Assembly: GCF_016834455.1 (NCBI RefSeq) | Contig: NZ_CP069213.1 | Location: forward strand, 2,914,501 to 2,978,500 | Length of the DNA stretch: 64,000 nt | Reading direction: 5' to 3' | DNA from: Shewanella litorisediminis | GTDB taxonomy: Bacteria; Pseudomonadota; Gammaproteobacteria; Enterobacterales; Shewanellaceae | Part shown: one piece after another, positions 17,754-26,181 of the stretch | How positions within the stretch are numbered: the stretch's first letter is position 1 | Layout of the letters: every line of letters starts with the position of its first letter | Made by a program: the position numbers and the translations under genes | Notes under the pieces: model-generated | Databases searched by the model: none | What the model was told of the DNA's origin: nothing | Seen by the model: only the letters and a program-made list of their open reading frames with translations

Positions 17754-18263
17754 TCAATCAATTGACTGAGAATCTGTGGCAGCCAAAATCGGCATGGCCT
17801 GTGTATGCCACTGCTGCCAGAGTGCCAGACGGCAACGGGCAGGATCCTCATCGGCGGCGATGGCTCTCATACCGGCAAGCAAACGCGCCAGCAGCGCCTT
17901 GTCCTCATCGAGCCAGGAGTGATAAAGCGGGGTATAAAAACCGTGGCGGCCGCCAAGGTCGAGTTGGGTATCAAAGCCACGACGAATGCCGTTAAGACAC
18001 AGGGCTCTGGCCTTGAAGTGACGACGCTCCTGATAGGGTAACCCCAGCTTTGCAGGTACCGCCGAGTACAGGAGAATAAGAGCCAGAGTGCCGGGAGGCG
18101 TTGCCTGCCAATGCTCCAACTCCCCCTGATTTGCCTGCTCGAGCAACATGGACCACTGTGCTTTGTAGCTCGCCGGAGCCTCGCCGGGTTGGTGAGGGTC
18201 GAGTTCGCCAGCATCGAGCGCCTGCTGTTCGGCTGTAAACCAAGAGGTCAGAAATGACTGCAT
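17754..18263 (-). CDS. DUF924-family protein
   Basis: Soluble protein of 169 aa. The order of features fits DUF924: an N-terminal WF, a W-x-x-L-L pair, then the central LALILLYSAVPAKLG (about 60-75) and an ARALCLNGI segment. The usual DQFPRN core of that motif is replaced by YSAVPAK, so this member is divergent. Biochemical role unknown. It stands alone between the OmpA-like gene and the PACE pump. Confidence 0.75.
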   Translation of the reverse strand: MQSFLTSWFTAEQQALDAGELDPHQPGEAPASYKAQWSMLLEQANQGELEHWQATPPGTLALILLYSAVPAKLGLPYQERRHFKARALCLNGIRRGFDTQLDLGGRHGFYTPLYHSWLDEDKALLARLLAGMRAIAADEDPARCRLALWQQWHTQAMPILAATDSQSID

Positions 18264-18352
18264 ATTCTTGTTATTCCCTGTGTAAAAGCCGCTGGCCGCG
18301 CAAACGTTTTGGCAAAGCCAAAGCTTATCAGCAGCACGCCTCGCAGGCTTCT

Positions 18353-18820
18353 CTACTTTGGTCGTAAGGACGACAGCCGGTTGTTGGTCATCTCCTGCTC
18401 AAACGAGCGCCGCCTGACTTCATCGTACACCCAGTAAAATACCAGGCCATAAAGCAGGAAGAACACCAAAAATCCCGTTTCAAGCAGCAACGCCTGCCAT
18501 AGACTGATGTGCAGATACCAGGCTACTGCGGGTAAGGTGGCCAACATCAGGCCCAGTTCAAAGCCCAATATATGGCAGACTCTCACCACAGCGTTTTTTT
18601 GCAGCGCAAATCGTTGGCAAAGCCACTCGAAACGCTGATTGTAAACATAGCTCCAGCAAACGGCATAGAGGCTCAGAGCCGCCGTAACAATTGCCATGTC
18701 ACCCGGATGCTGCCCGGCAATCAGGGTCGAGAGCGGCACCAACAAAAGCAGTGCCACACTCTCAAACAACAGCGCCTGAAACAGCCTTTCCCGGCGACTT
18801 TTTTTGATTGTTCTTCCCAT
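18353..18820 (-). CDS. PACE-family multidrug/biocide efflux pump (AceI-like)
   Basis: Inner-membrane protein of 155 aa with four hydrophobic segments in two tandem halves. The PACE signatures are visible: RRERLFQALLFESVALL in helix 1, YNQRFEWL in the first half, ICHILGFELGL-type sequence (VCHILGFELGL) in helix 3 and FYWVYDEVRRR near the end. Known family members export chlorhexidine and polyamine-like cations. Start is ATG 18820 (MGRTIKKSRRERL). It is divergent from a LysR regulator 88 bases away, the arrangement of aceI/aceR, so that regulator probably controls it. Confidence 0.88.
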   Translation of the reverse strand: MGRTIKKSRRERLFQALLFESVALLLLVPLSTLIAGQHPGDMAIVTAALSLYAVCWSYVYNQRFEWLCQRFALQKNAVVRVCHILGFELGLMLATLPAVAWYLHISLWQALLLETGFLVFFLLYGLVFYWVYDEVRRRSFEQEMTNNRLSSLRPK

Positions 18821-18908
18821 GGCAAACCTCGTGACGAATAGAAACATTCACGGGATTATCCATCTGCTATTATGTGCAATAAAGTTAGCTGCCATCTCAG
18901 AATTCGAT
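18821..18908. promoter_or_regulatory. Shared divergent control region, PACE pump / LysR regulator
   Basis: 88 bases between two divergent starts must hold both promoters and, by analogy with aceI/aceR, the LysR operator. I cannot pick out a clear operator dyad. Confidence 0.5.
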
Positions 18909-19799
18909 ATGTTATCCAATGAACAACTATTGTGCTTTGTTAACACAGTGGAAGCCGGGTCCTTTTCCGCGGCCGCGAGAAAACTGGGCAAGGTGCAGTC
19001 TGCGGTGAGCCAGCAGGTAATCAATATGGAGATTGACTGCGGACACAGTCTGTTTGAGCGCAGCGGGCGCTACCCCACACTGACTGAAGCAGGACAGCGA
19101 CTGCTACCTTATGCCCGCGCTGTGCTGGGTCAACAGCAGCGGCTTGAAAGACAACTGGCAATGCTCGACAACACCCTGCCCAGTCGACTGACGCTGGCGC
19201 ACGACGAAGGCATTGAGATAGACAAGACCCTGTCGATATTGAAGTTACTGGCAGAGGAACTTCCCGGGCTCAGCATTGAGGTGCTTTCAGCTTCCAGCAG
19301 CGACATCATCAAGATGGTACAACAGGGGCGCGCCAGTGCCGGGCTGGTATTCAGCGAAACCCTCTACCCCGAGGGTGTGGATTTCGAATCCGTAGGCAGC
19401 GTGCATTTTGAGCCCGTGGTGGCAAGCCATCATCCGCTCGCAACAATGCGGCTGTCCCATGTGGATGAGCTCAAACTGCATCGGCAACTGGTGATAGGCT
19501 CAAGGACTGTGGGGCATTCTGTTTTCAGCGATCCCCATTCACCGGACGTATGGCATGCCGATAATTACCATGTGCTTCTGACCATGGTGCTGAATGGTTT
19601 TGGCTGGGCGCTGCTGCCAGGTCATCTGGTACGGGAAGGCATAGAGGCAGGCAACCTTGTACCTTTGCCACTGGACTTTGAGGCCCTTGGCTGGCACGGT
19701 AACGTCGATATCATCCAGCATCAGAGTTTATCGATGCAGCCCATAGGGCAAGAGATCCGTGCCCTGGTGCGGGATAAGCGTACGCAAATAGCGCGATGA
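18909..19799 (+). CDS. LysR-family transcriptional regulator (likely controls PACE pump)
   Basis: DNA-binding regulator of 296 aa. N-terminal winged HTH: LLCFVNTVEAGSFSAAARKLGKVQSAVSQQVINME, with the usual LysR continuation LFERSGRYPTLTEAGQRLL. The C-terminal half is the periplasmic-binding-like effector domain. I start it at ATG 18909 (MLSNEQLLCF); the frame is open to 18804, but that would overlap the divergent gene. Ends at a terminator shared with the DUF4136 gene. Confidence 0.9.
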   Translation: MLSNEQLLCFVNTVEAGSFSAAARKLGKVQSAVSQQVINMEIDCGHSLFERSGRYPTLTEAGQRLLPYARAVLGQQQRLERQLAMLDNTLPSRLTLAHDEGIEIDKTLSILKLLAEELPGLSIEVLSASSSDIIKMVQQGRASAGLVFSETLYPEGVDFESVGSVHFEPVVASHHPLATMRLSHVDELKLHRQLVIGSRTVGHSVFSDPHSPDVWHADNYHVLLTMVLNGFGWALLPGHLVREGIEAGNLVPLPLDFEALGWHGNVDIIQHQSLSMQPIGQEIRALVRDKRTQIAR

Positions 19800-19820
19800 A
19801 AAAACAACTCATAAAGAAGT

Positions 19821-19847
19821 AAAAAAGCGACCCTGGGTCGCTTTTTT
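19821..19847. terminator. Bidirectional terminator, LysR gene / DUF4136 gene
   Basis: AAAAAAGCGACCC, no spare loop bases beyond T, GGGTCGCTTTTTT between convergent genes. Confidence 0.9.
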
Positions 19848-19860
19848 ACTGTGCTGAGCC

Positions 19861-20421
19861 TTACTTGGTGTCAGACTTTGGCGGGTAATTCATCATCACA
19901 CCTGCCACGGCCTCACGCACCTTGGCTTCGCGCTCCTGGGGTGTATTGCTATCGCGGATAGTGTCGGCCACAGAGCCGCGCCACACCAGTTTACCGGTTT
20001 TAGTATCAATCAAATCAATGATAAGGGTACCCACTTCATACTCGCGAACTGTGGTTTGAGTCTGCACATTGCCACCCCATCCCCAACCGGGTCCCCAGTA
20101 TGGGTTGTAGCCATAACTGGTATTGAAGGTATCTACGTTGATTTTCTTGTCGACCTTGGTGAGATAGTTCACCAGAAGATCGGCACCGGCCGCTTCTGAT
20201 TTGCTGAATCCCTTTTGACCGAGCTCAGTCTCAATGGCGTCACGCACCCGCTGATCCATCAGGCCATCGAGGTGATAACCTGCTTCATCGCTTTTCTTTT
20301 CTACCCAGGCATAGGTTTTGTACTGGTTAAAGGTGACTCCGGGGTCAAAGTCCCAGCTGGTTTTCATACTGGAACAGGCACTGAGGGCCAACAAGGCCGC
20401 CGCAACAACAATCTTTTTCAT
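19861..20421 (-). CDS. DUF4136 lipoprotein
   Basis: Predicted lipoprotein of 186 aa: signal MKKIVVAAALLALSAC with the lipidated Cys at 16. The mature part has the DUF4136 pattern, starting with a YKTYAW motif (about 33-38), a middle Gly/Trp-rich turn (PYWGPGWGWGGN) and LIIDLIDTKTGKLVWRGSV near residue 135. These proteins sit in the cell envelope; function unknown. GGAGAG precedes the ATG. Confidence 0.87.
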   Translation of the reverse strand: MKKIVVAAALLALSACSSMKTSWDFDPGVTFNQYKTYAWVEKKSDEAGYHLDGLMDQRVRDAIETELGQKGFSKSEAAGADLLVNYLTKVDKKINVDTFNTSYGYNPYWGPGWGWGGNVQTQTTVREYEVGTLIIDLIDTKTGKLVWRGSVADTIRDSNTPQEREAKVREAVAGVMMNYPPKSDTK

Positions 20422-20561
20422 AAAGGGTCTCTCCGAAGCAAAGTCTTCTGCCCTTTCAGACAGATATCAGGCAATTAGGTTCAGCTTAACCGTGCTTTTT
20501 GTGACTAACAACTGAAATTACCACAAATACAAATTCCAATCTTGACCCATCACCGTCATTT

Positions 20562-20580
20562 ATTGATAATAATTATCAAT
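20562..20580. promoter_or_regulatory. Fur-box-like operator
   Basis: A perfect 19-bp palindrome, arms ATTGATAAT and ATTATCAAT around a central A, matches the Fur consensus core closely. It lies 32 bases before the start of the 109-aa membrane protein, consistent with iron repression of that gene. Confidence 0.75.
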
Positions 20581-20612
20581 TAGATTTATTTCCATTCAGG
20601 CAGGGAGTCCCT

Positions 20613-20942
20613 ATGTATTGGTTTATCGCCGCCGCCATCATCGCATCAGGAATCATGCTGTTTGCTCCCCGCTCGGTGCCAGCAACAAACACAGCAAAAA
20701 CCGAGTCAACATCGGCCACTGTTTCCGGGAGCCAGTACTGCTTGCTGATTCTGGCTGTATTGGTGTCTTTATGGCTGCTCTTTACTCAATCATCTGCGGA
20801 TAAGTTGCTGCCTGTCGTCCTTACACTTGGGCTGACCGGCACCTGTGCCACCTTGCTGATTGCCAGATTGCAGTCTTTATTACTCCCCAGCGCCCTCATT
20901 ACAACCATTCTGCTGGTCCTCAATTTTCTGAATATGCTTTAA
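20613..20942 (+). CDS. Small membrane protein of unknown function behind a Fur-like box
   Basis: 109 aa with three or four hydrophobic segments: residues 1-19, 43-58, 64-85 and 88-107, with a polar Ser/Thr-rich stretch at 23-40. I do not recognise the family with certainty; DUF3325-type iron-linked membrane proteins are a possible comparison. AGGGAG precedes the ATG. The Fur-like operator upstream predicts induction under iron limitation. Monocistronic with its own terminator. Confidence 0.78.
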   Translation: MYWFIAAAIIASGIMLFAPRSVPATNTAKTESTSATVSGSQYCLLILAVLVSLWLLFTQSSADKLLPVVLTLGLTGTCATLLIARLQSLLLPSALITTILLVLNFLNML

Positions 20943-20954
20943 CCTCTTAGCCAG

Positions 20955-20989
20955 ACAAAACACCACCTTGAAGGTGGTGTTTTGTTTTT
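20955..20989 (+). terminator. Terminator after the small membrane protein gene
   Basis: Long perfect stem ACAAAACACCACCTT / AAGGTGGTGTTTTGT followed by seven T's interrupted by none. Confidence 0.9.
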
Positions 20990-21055
20990 TTGCGTCGCAA
21001 CAAATATTTGCCGACTCTGGTAAACTGACAAAAAGAAACTGTGACAGAGTGAACT

Positions 21056-21385
21056 ATGAGAATCGATCCGAACGTATTACTGGTGTACAGCACAGATAAG
21101 GGCAGAATCGATGAGCCCACACCTGAGGTTGAGGTGCCCAAAGGCGACGGCGTGGTACGCATTCACAGAGACAGCAAGGGCCGTAAGGGCAAGGGGGTCA
21201 GTGTGATAAGCGGGCTTGGGCTCGGCACTGATGCGCTCAAAGAGCTGGCTCAAAAACTGAAGAAACAGTGTGGCTGCGGCGGCACTGTGAAAGATTTTGA
21301 CATTGAAATCCAGACAGATAATCGAGAATTGCTAAAAGGGCTACTGGAAAAACAAGGGTTTACCGTAAAGCTTGCCGGAGGATAA
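21056..21385 (+). CDS. Sui1/eIF1-family protein (YciH-like)
   Basis: 109-aa protein of the bacterial eIF1-like family. The Sui1 domain occupies the C-terminal two thirds: [21 protein letters not shown] (34-54), then [18 protein letters not shown] and the end VKLAGG. E. coli YciH affects fidelity of translation initiation; a similar ribosomal role is inferred. It is two bases upstream of algH, whose ribosome site overlaps its stop, so it heads a three-gene operon with algH and ruvX. Confidence 0.92.
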   Translation: MRIDPNVLLVYSTDKGRIDEPTPEVEVPKGDGVVRIHRDSKGRKGKGVSVISGLGLGTDALKELAQKLKKQCGCGGTVKDFDIEIQTDNRELLKGLLEKQGFTVKLAGG

Positions 21386-21387
21386 CC

Positions 21388-21957
21388 ATGTCGATGGAAA
21401 GCCTGAAAAATCATTTCCTGATTGCCATGCCAAGCCTTAACGACGGCTTCTTTGACAAGAGCGTTGTGTACCTGTGTGAGCATGATGCCAAGGGCGCCAT
21501 GGGCCTTATCATTAACCGCCCCGTTGGCATGAGCGTGCGCGATCTCCTGTCACAACTGGATTTACTCCCTGACGAAGGCATACTCCTTGAAGAAAGTGCC
21601 GATCAGGTACTGGTGGGTGGTCCGGTCAATCCGGAGCGTGGCTTCGTTCTGCACACCACCCAGGAAGGCTGGGCAAACTCAAGCAGGCTGACGGATGAGC
21701 TGATGCTTACCACGTCCCGTGACATACTCTCGGCCATAGGCACCAGTAAGGCCCCAAGTCACTTTATGGTGGCACTGGGATACGCCGGCTGGAGCGCAGG
21801 ACAACTTGAAGAAGAACTGGCACAAAACAGCTGGTTAACCATTCCCGCAAGCGATGAAATCCTGTTTGCCATTCCACACGAAGACCGCTGGAATCAGGCC
21901 AGCAAGTCCCTTGGTTTTGAGCTTTGGCAAGTATCCAATCAGGCAGGGCACGCCTGA
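21388..21957 (+). CDS. algH: UPF0301 protein AlgH/YqgE
   Basis: Soluble 189-aa protein of the YqgE/AlgH family. Signatures: [27 protein letters not shown] at the start, [10 protein letters not shown] near residue 33-42, [16 protein letters not shown] and [18 protein letters not shown] ([17 protein letters not shown]). Biochemical role still unclear; named for a link to alginate regulation in Pseudomonas. GGAGG precedes the ATG at 21388. It overlaps ruvX by one base (TGATG), as in E. coli yqgE-yqgF. Confidence 0.94.
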   Translation: MSMESLKNHFLIAMPSLNDGFFDKSVVYLCEHDAKGAMGLIINRPVGMSVRDLLSQLDLLPDEGILLEESADQVLVGGPVNPERGFVLHTTQEGWANSSRLTDELMLTTSRDILSAIGTSKAPSHFMVALGYAGWSAGQLEEELAQNSWLTIPASDEILFAIPHEDRWNQASKSLGFELWQVSNQAGHA

Positions 21958-22376
21958 TGAGCACAGTGATGGGATTTGATTTTGGCACCAAGAGTATAGG
22001 TGTTGCCGTTGGCCAGTCGATTACCGGCAGCGCCAACCCGCTTACCTCCATCAAGGCGGTGGACGGCATTCCCAACTGGGAAGATATAGGTAAGTTGATT
22101 AACGAGTGGAAACCCGATCTGCTGGTGATAGGCCTGCCGCTGAACATGGATGGCACTGAGCAGGAGATGACACAGAGGGCGCGCAAGTTTGCCAACCGCT
22201 TGAATGGCCGTTTCGGGGTAAAGATAGCCACCCAGGATGAGAGGCTGACCACAGCCGATGCCAAGGCCAGATTGTTTGAACTTGGCGGTTTTAAAGCGCT
22301 GACCAAGGGCCAGGTGGATGCGGTATCGGCAGTATTGATTGTCGAAAGCTACTTTGAAAATCAATATGGCGCCTGA
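21957..22376 (+). CDS. ruvX: Holliday junction resolvase-like / pre-16S rRNA nuclease RuvX (YqgF)
   Basis: RNase H-fold nuclease, 139 aa, implicated in 16S rRNA 5'-end maturation. Active-site acids appear in [15 protein letters not shown] (Asp near residue 8), [20 protein letters not shown] and the terminal [15 protein letters not shown]. Start is the ATG at 21957 overlapping the algH stop; the frame open to 21924 belongs to algH sequence. Last gene before a shared terminator. Confidence 0.94.
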   Translation: MSTVMGFDFGTKSIGVAVGQSITGSANPLTSIKAVDGIPNWEDIGKLINEWKPDLLVIGLPLNMDGTEQEMTQRARKFANRLNGRFGVKIATQDERLTTADAKARLFELGGFKALTKGQVDAVSAVLIVESYFENQYGA

Positions 22377-22388
22377 TGTTGCCATGAT

Positions 22389-22417
22389 AAAAAACGCCGC
22401 AAAATGCGGCGTTTTTT
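22389..22417. terminator. Bidirectional terminator, ruvX / GPx gene
   Basis: AAAAAACGCCGC, AAAAT-type loop, GCGGCGTTTTTT between convergent genes. Confidence 0.92.
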
Positions 22418-22443
22418 ATTTCTTATGCCCTTGCCTGAAACAC

Positions 22444-23037
22444 TCAGAGTGCTTTGGGCAGGGCAGCCTCGATGGCGGCCTTGAGCTCAAGGCTGTCTGG
22501 CTTCACGCGGGAGTTAAAGGCTTGTACCTCACTGCCATCGGCCGACACCAGATACTTGTAGAAATTCCACTTGGGCGAACCGGCTTTCTCGCCCAAATAC
22601 TCAAACACCGGATTGGCATCACCGCCACGCACCGCCGAGGTGGCCAGCATGGTAAAGGTCACGCCATAGTTGAGGTAACACACCTTGGCAGTATCCTTCT
22701 CATCGTTTTCTTCCTGAAAGAAGTCATCGGATGGAAAACCCACCAGTACCAGCCCTTTGGGGCCATATTCCTTGTTGAGCTCTTCAAGTGCTTTGAACTG
22801 TGGAGTAAAGCCGCAGTTACTGGCGGTATTGATAAAGAGCACAGGTTTGCCGGCGGCAATATCGCAAAGGTTCACCGACTCACTTGAGTGCAGCTTGCGA
22901 AACTCATGGTTGAGATACGAAGGACAAGCGGCTTGAGTGCCCGCAGTGTGCTCCGCGGCGTTTTGTGCCTCAACAGTTTCTGCCATTGCCGGATGAACAC
23001 CTGCAACCAGCAGTAATGAAAACAAAAAGCTACGCAT
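22444..23037 (-). CDS. Exported glutathione peroxidase-family protein (non-canonical active site)
   Basis: 197 aa with a Sec signal peptide (MRSFLFSLLLVAGVHPAMAE), so periplasmic. The thioredoxin-fold GPx domain has the peroxidatic Cys75 in NTASNCGFTPQFKALEELN and the Trp/Asn segment WNFYKYLV. The second GPx motif, normally FPCNQF with the catalytic Gln, reads FPSDDFF, so the Gln and the usual Cys are absent. An N-terminal pair (CPSYLNHEF, LCDIAAGKP) precedes the domain. It may be a thiol peroxidase using another donor, or an altered enzyme. AGGAG precedes the ATG. Confidence 0.85.
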   Translation of the reverse strand: MRSFLFSLLLVAGVHPAMAETVEAQNAAEHTAGTQAACPSYLNHEFRKLHSSESVNLCDIAAGKPVLFINTASNCGFTPQFKALEELNKEYGPKGLVLVGFPSDDFFQEENDEKDTAKVCYLNYGVTFTMLATSAVRGGDANPVFEYLGEKAGSPKWNFYKYLVSADGSEVQAFNSRVKPDSLELKAAIEAALPKAL

Positions 23038-23144
23038 CCTGACTCCTGAATATCTCTGTCTTCAATGACCTTTCCCGGCCGAAATTGGCCATTTTCGGAA
23101 AGCACTTGTACAAATGAAATTACGTCACAAGTTGCCGTTACGAT

Positions 23145-23172
23145 CAAAAAACCAGGCATACGCCTGGTTTTT
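23145..23172 (-). terminator. Terminator of the pilT-pilU operon
   Basis: Minus strand AAAAACCAGGCG, loop TAT, GCCTGGTTTTTT 16 bases after the pilU stop. Confidence 0.88.
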
Positions 23173-23187
23173 CTTCATGACTGAGCG

Positions 23188-24300
23188 TCAATCCATATCC
23201 AGGGTAACGCCCTCAAGGAAGCCTGAACCCGTGCTTTCGGTGCCTGCCAGCTTGATCATCAAACGCAGATCGTTTGGCGAGTCGGCATGGTGCAAGGCGT
23301 CGGCATAGGTGATCTCACCTTCCTGATAAAGCTTGAACAGCGCCTGGTCAAAGGTCTGCATCCCCTGCTCATTGGACTTGGCCATGGTGTCTTTGAGTAA
23401 ATGCAGCTCGTTTTTCTGAATAATGCTCGACACACGAGGCGTGTTAATCAGAATTTCAATGGCCGCACGGCGCCCAGTGCCATCGGCCTTGGGTACCAGT
23501 TGCTGCGCCACAATGCCTCGCAGGTTGAGTGACAGGTCAAACAACAGCTGTTGGTGCTTACTCTCAGGCACCAGGTGCATGATACGGTCCAGCGCCTGGT
23601 TGGCGTTGTTGGCGTGCAAGGTGGCCATACACAGGTGACCGGTTTCGGCGAATGACAGAGCAAACTCCATGGTTTCCTGGCTTCGTATTTCACCGATAAG
23701 GATCACGTCCGGTGCCTGACGCAGCGAGCTTTTCAGCGCCGCATCGAAGGACTCGGTATCAATACCCACTTCCCGCTGGGTGATAATGCTCTTACGGTGG
23801 TCATGCACAAATTCCACCGGGTCTTCGATAGTCAGGATATGGCCACGTTCATGGCCATTACGATACCCAACCATGGCCGCAAGCGACGTCGACTTACCTG
23901 TACCTGTACCACCCACCATGATGATAAGACCACGCTTACTCATCACAAGATCTTTAAGTACCGGCGGCAGTTTGAGATCTTCCATCTCAGGAATTTTGGT
24001 CTCAATACGGCGCATCACGCAGCCGGGAGACTCCCGCTGCCAGAAGGCGCTGACCCGGAAACGTCCCAGGTCCTTGGCGGCAAAGGCGAAGTTACACTCA
24101 CGACTCTCGTGAAACTCTTTCTTCTGCGCATCAGACATCAGGGACTCGACGAAGTCCAGTGACTGAGCGGGGCTGAAGGCATTTTCCGCCAGCGGACGCA
24201 GCTCACCGTCGATTTTGGCGCTGGGAGGAAAACCCGCGGTGATGAACAAATCCGAGGCTTTACGCTCGACCATCACCTTCAGAAAGGGACGTACATCCAT
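23188..24300 (-). CDS. pilU: Type IV pilus retraction ATPase PilU
   Basis: Accessory hexameric motor that works with PilT to retract type IV pili. 370 aa. Secretion-ATPase motifs: Walker A GGTGTGKSTSLAAMVG (about residue 128), Asp box and Walker B LRQAPDVILIGEIRSQETMEFAL, His box TGHLCMATLHANNANQALDRI. Start: the frame begins at a TTG (24306) followed by two ATGs; I take the second ATG (24300), six bases after AGGA. Three bases separate pilT's stop from the frame start, so pilT-pilU are one operon. Confidence 0.95.
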   Translation of the reverse strand: MDVRPFLKVMVERKASDLFITAGFPPSAKIDGELRPLAENAFSPAQSLDFVESLMSDAQKKEFHESRECNFAFAAKDLGRFRVSAFWQRESPGCVMRRIETKIPEMEDLKLPPVLKDLVMSKRGLIIMVGGTGTGKSTSLAAMVGYRNGHERGHILTIEDPVEFVHDHRKSIITQREVGIDTESFDAALKSSLRQAPDVILIGEIRSQETMEFALSFAETGHLCMATLHANNANQALDRIMHLVPESKHQQLLFDLSLNLRGIVAQQLVPKADGTGRRAAIEILINTPRVSSIIQKNELHLLKDTMAKSNEQGMQTFDQALFKLYQEGEITYADALHHADSPNDLRLMIKLAGTESTGSGFLEGVTLDMD

Positions 24301-24309
24301 CATCAATCC

Positions 24310-25347
24310 TTAAAAGTTTGCCTGCTTGTTGGAACTCTTGGCCATGGCGTCTTCACGGGTGATGAGGCCACGGTTTACCAGATTCTGCAAACACTGCTCG
24401 AGGGTTTGCATGCCATGGGCCATACCGGTTTGAATGGCCGAATACATCTGCGCCACCTTGTCCTCACGGATAAGGTTACGAATTGCGGGCGTACCCATCA
24501 TGATTTCGTGAGCCGCGACCCGGCCGCCGCCAATCTTCTTGATCAGCGTCTGGGAGATTACTGCCTGCAGGGATTCTGACAACATGGTACGCACCATGTC
24601 TTTTTCACCGGCGGGGAATACGTCGACCACACGGTCGATGGTCTTGGCCGCCGAGGTGGTGTGCAGGGTGCCGAAAACCAGGTGACCGGTTTCTGCCGCT
24701 GTCATCGCCAGACGAATGGTTTCGAGGTCACGCATCTCGCCCACCAGAATAACGTCGGGGTCTTCACGCAGTGCGCTGCGAAGGGCCGCGTTAAAGCTGT
24801 GGGTATGACGATGCACTTCCCGCTGGTTGATAAGACACTGCTTATTCTGGTGCACGAATTCGATGGGGTCTTCGATGGTCAGAATATGGTCATGGCGGTT
24901 TTCATTCACATAGTCAATCATGGCCGCCAGGGTGGTACTCTTACCGGAACCGGTAGGGCCGGTTACCAGCACCAGACCACGGGGGAAACTGGCGATTTTT
25001 TTGAAGATGTCCGGGGCACCCAGTTGCTCAAGTGACAGAATTTCGCTGGGAATGGTACGAAATACCGCAGCCGCACCGCGGGATTGGTTAAAGGCGTTTA
25101 CACGGAAACGGGCAAGATTGGGCACTTCAAAGGAAAAGTCGATTTCCAGGTGCTCTTCGTAGTCTTTGCGCTGCTTGTCATTCATAATGTCGTACACCAA
25201 GGAGTGTACGCCGGCATGATCGAGTGCAGGCAGATTGATTTTACGCACTTCACCGTCCACCCGGATCATGGGGGGAACACCGGCAGAGAGGTGTAGATCC
25301 GAAGCCTTGTGCTTTACACTAAACGCCAGTAACTCTGTGATTTCCAT
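24310..25347 (-). CDS. pilT: Type IV pilus retraction ATPase PilT
   Basis: Cytoplasmic motor that depolymerises type IV pili for twitching and DNA uptake. At 345 aa from ATG 25347 (MEITELLAFSVKHKASDLHLSAG) it matches the family length; the frame open to 25461 would overlap yggS. Walker A GPTGSGKSTTLAAMIDY (about 130), Walker B DVILVGEMRDLETIRLAM, His box HLVFGTLHTTSAAKTIDR, and the AIRNLIRE motif needed for retraction are all present. Divergent from yggS with only 32 bases between starts. Confidence 0.96.
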   Translation of the reverse strand: MEITELLAFSVKHKASDLHLSAGVPPMIRVDGEVRKINLPALDHAGVHSLVYDIMNDKQRKDYEEHLEIDFSFEVPNLARFRVNAFNQSRGAAAVFRTIPSEILSLEQLGAPDIFKKIASFPRGLVLVTGPTGSGKSTTLAAMIDYVNENRHDHILTIEDPIEFVHQNKQCLINQREVHRHTHSFNAALRSALREDPDVILVGEMRDLETIRLAMTAAETGHLVFGTLHTTSAAKTIDRVVDVFPAGEKDMVRTMLSESLQAVISQTLIKKIGGGRVAAHEIMMGTPAIRNLIREDKVAQMYSAIQTGMAHGMQTLEQCLQNLVNRGLITREDAMAKSSNKQANF

Positions 25348-25379
25348 GGTATGGGATATCCATTCAACCGATTGATTAC

Positions 25380-26090
25380 ATGATGACAACAATAGCAGAC
25401 AGACTCTCGCTCGCCCAGCAGCGAATCGTCCAAGCGGCGCAAATTTCTTCAAGAAACCCATCTGAAATCAAATTACTTGCGGTGAGCAAAACCAAGCCCG
25501 CCAGCGACATCCTGTCAGCCTACAGTGCAGGTCAGCGTTTGTTTGGCGAAAACTATGTCCAGGAAGGGGTGCAAAAAATTGCGGAGCTCAAAAGTCAGTG
25601 CCCTGACATAGAGTGGCATTTTATCGGCCCTTTGCAGTCCAATAAGAGTCGCCCCGTCGCCGAGCATTTTGACTGGCTGCACACCCTCGACAGAGAAAAG
25701 CTCGCCATCAGACTCAGTGAGCAGCGCCCCGCAGAGCTTTCGCCACTCAACGTACTGATACAGGTCAATATCAGTGATGAAGAGAGTAAATCCGGTGTGA
25801 AACCCAGCGATATTGCAGCGCTAGCCGATGCCGTTTGTCGCCTACCCAGGTTGCGCCTGCGTGGACTGATGGCCATTCCCGCGCCAACCGATGACCAGGA
25901 AAGGGCCAAAAGCGAGCTTGCCAGCATGCAAAGCCTTTTTAAGAGCCTGCAACAGAGCCACGGTACACTCGGGCAAATAGATACGCTGTCCATGGGCATG
26001 AGTGGTGATTTGGAGCTTGCCATCGATAATGGCAGTACCCTGGTACGGGTCGGCAGCGCAATTTTTGGCGAGCGGGATTACAGCCGCTGA
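25380..26090 (+). CDS. yggS: PLP homeostasis protein YggS (PLPBP family)
   Basis: PLP-binding alanine-racemase-fold protein of 236 aa that controls free pyridoxal phosphate and amino acid balance. The PLP lysine is in LLAVSKTKPASDI (about 31-43); other motifs are FGENYVQEGVQKI, EWHFIGPLQSNKSR and the C-terminal LSMGMSGDLELAI. First gene of the yggS-proC-yggT-yggU series. Its promoter must overlap that of pilT in the 32-base gap. Confidence 0.95.
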   Translation: MMTTIADRLSLAQQRIVQAAQISSRNPSEIKLLAVSKTKPASDILSAYSAGQRLFGENYVQEGVQKIAELKSQCPDIEWHFIGPLQSNKSRPVAEHFDWLHTLDREKLAIRLSEQRPAELSPLNVLIQVNISDEESKSGVKPSDIAALADAVCRLPRLRLRGLMAIPAPTDDQERAKSELASMQSLFKSLQQSHGTLGQIDTLSMGMSGDLELAIDNGSTLVRVGSAIFGERDYSR

Positions 26091-26181
26091 GCCCCAAGCG
26101 ATGTGGCAGCCATTGTATTAACGCTGCATAGCCCCAATATTATCGGTATCGCCAAGTCGTTAAGTTAAAACAGGAAAAAAG

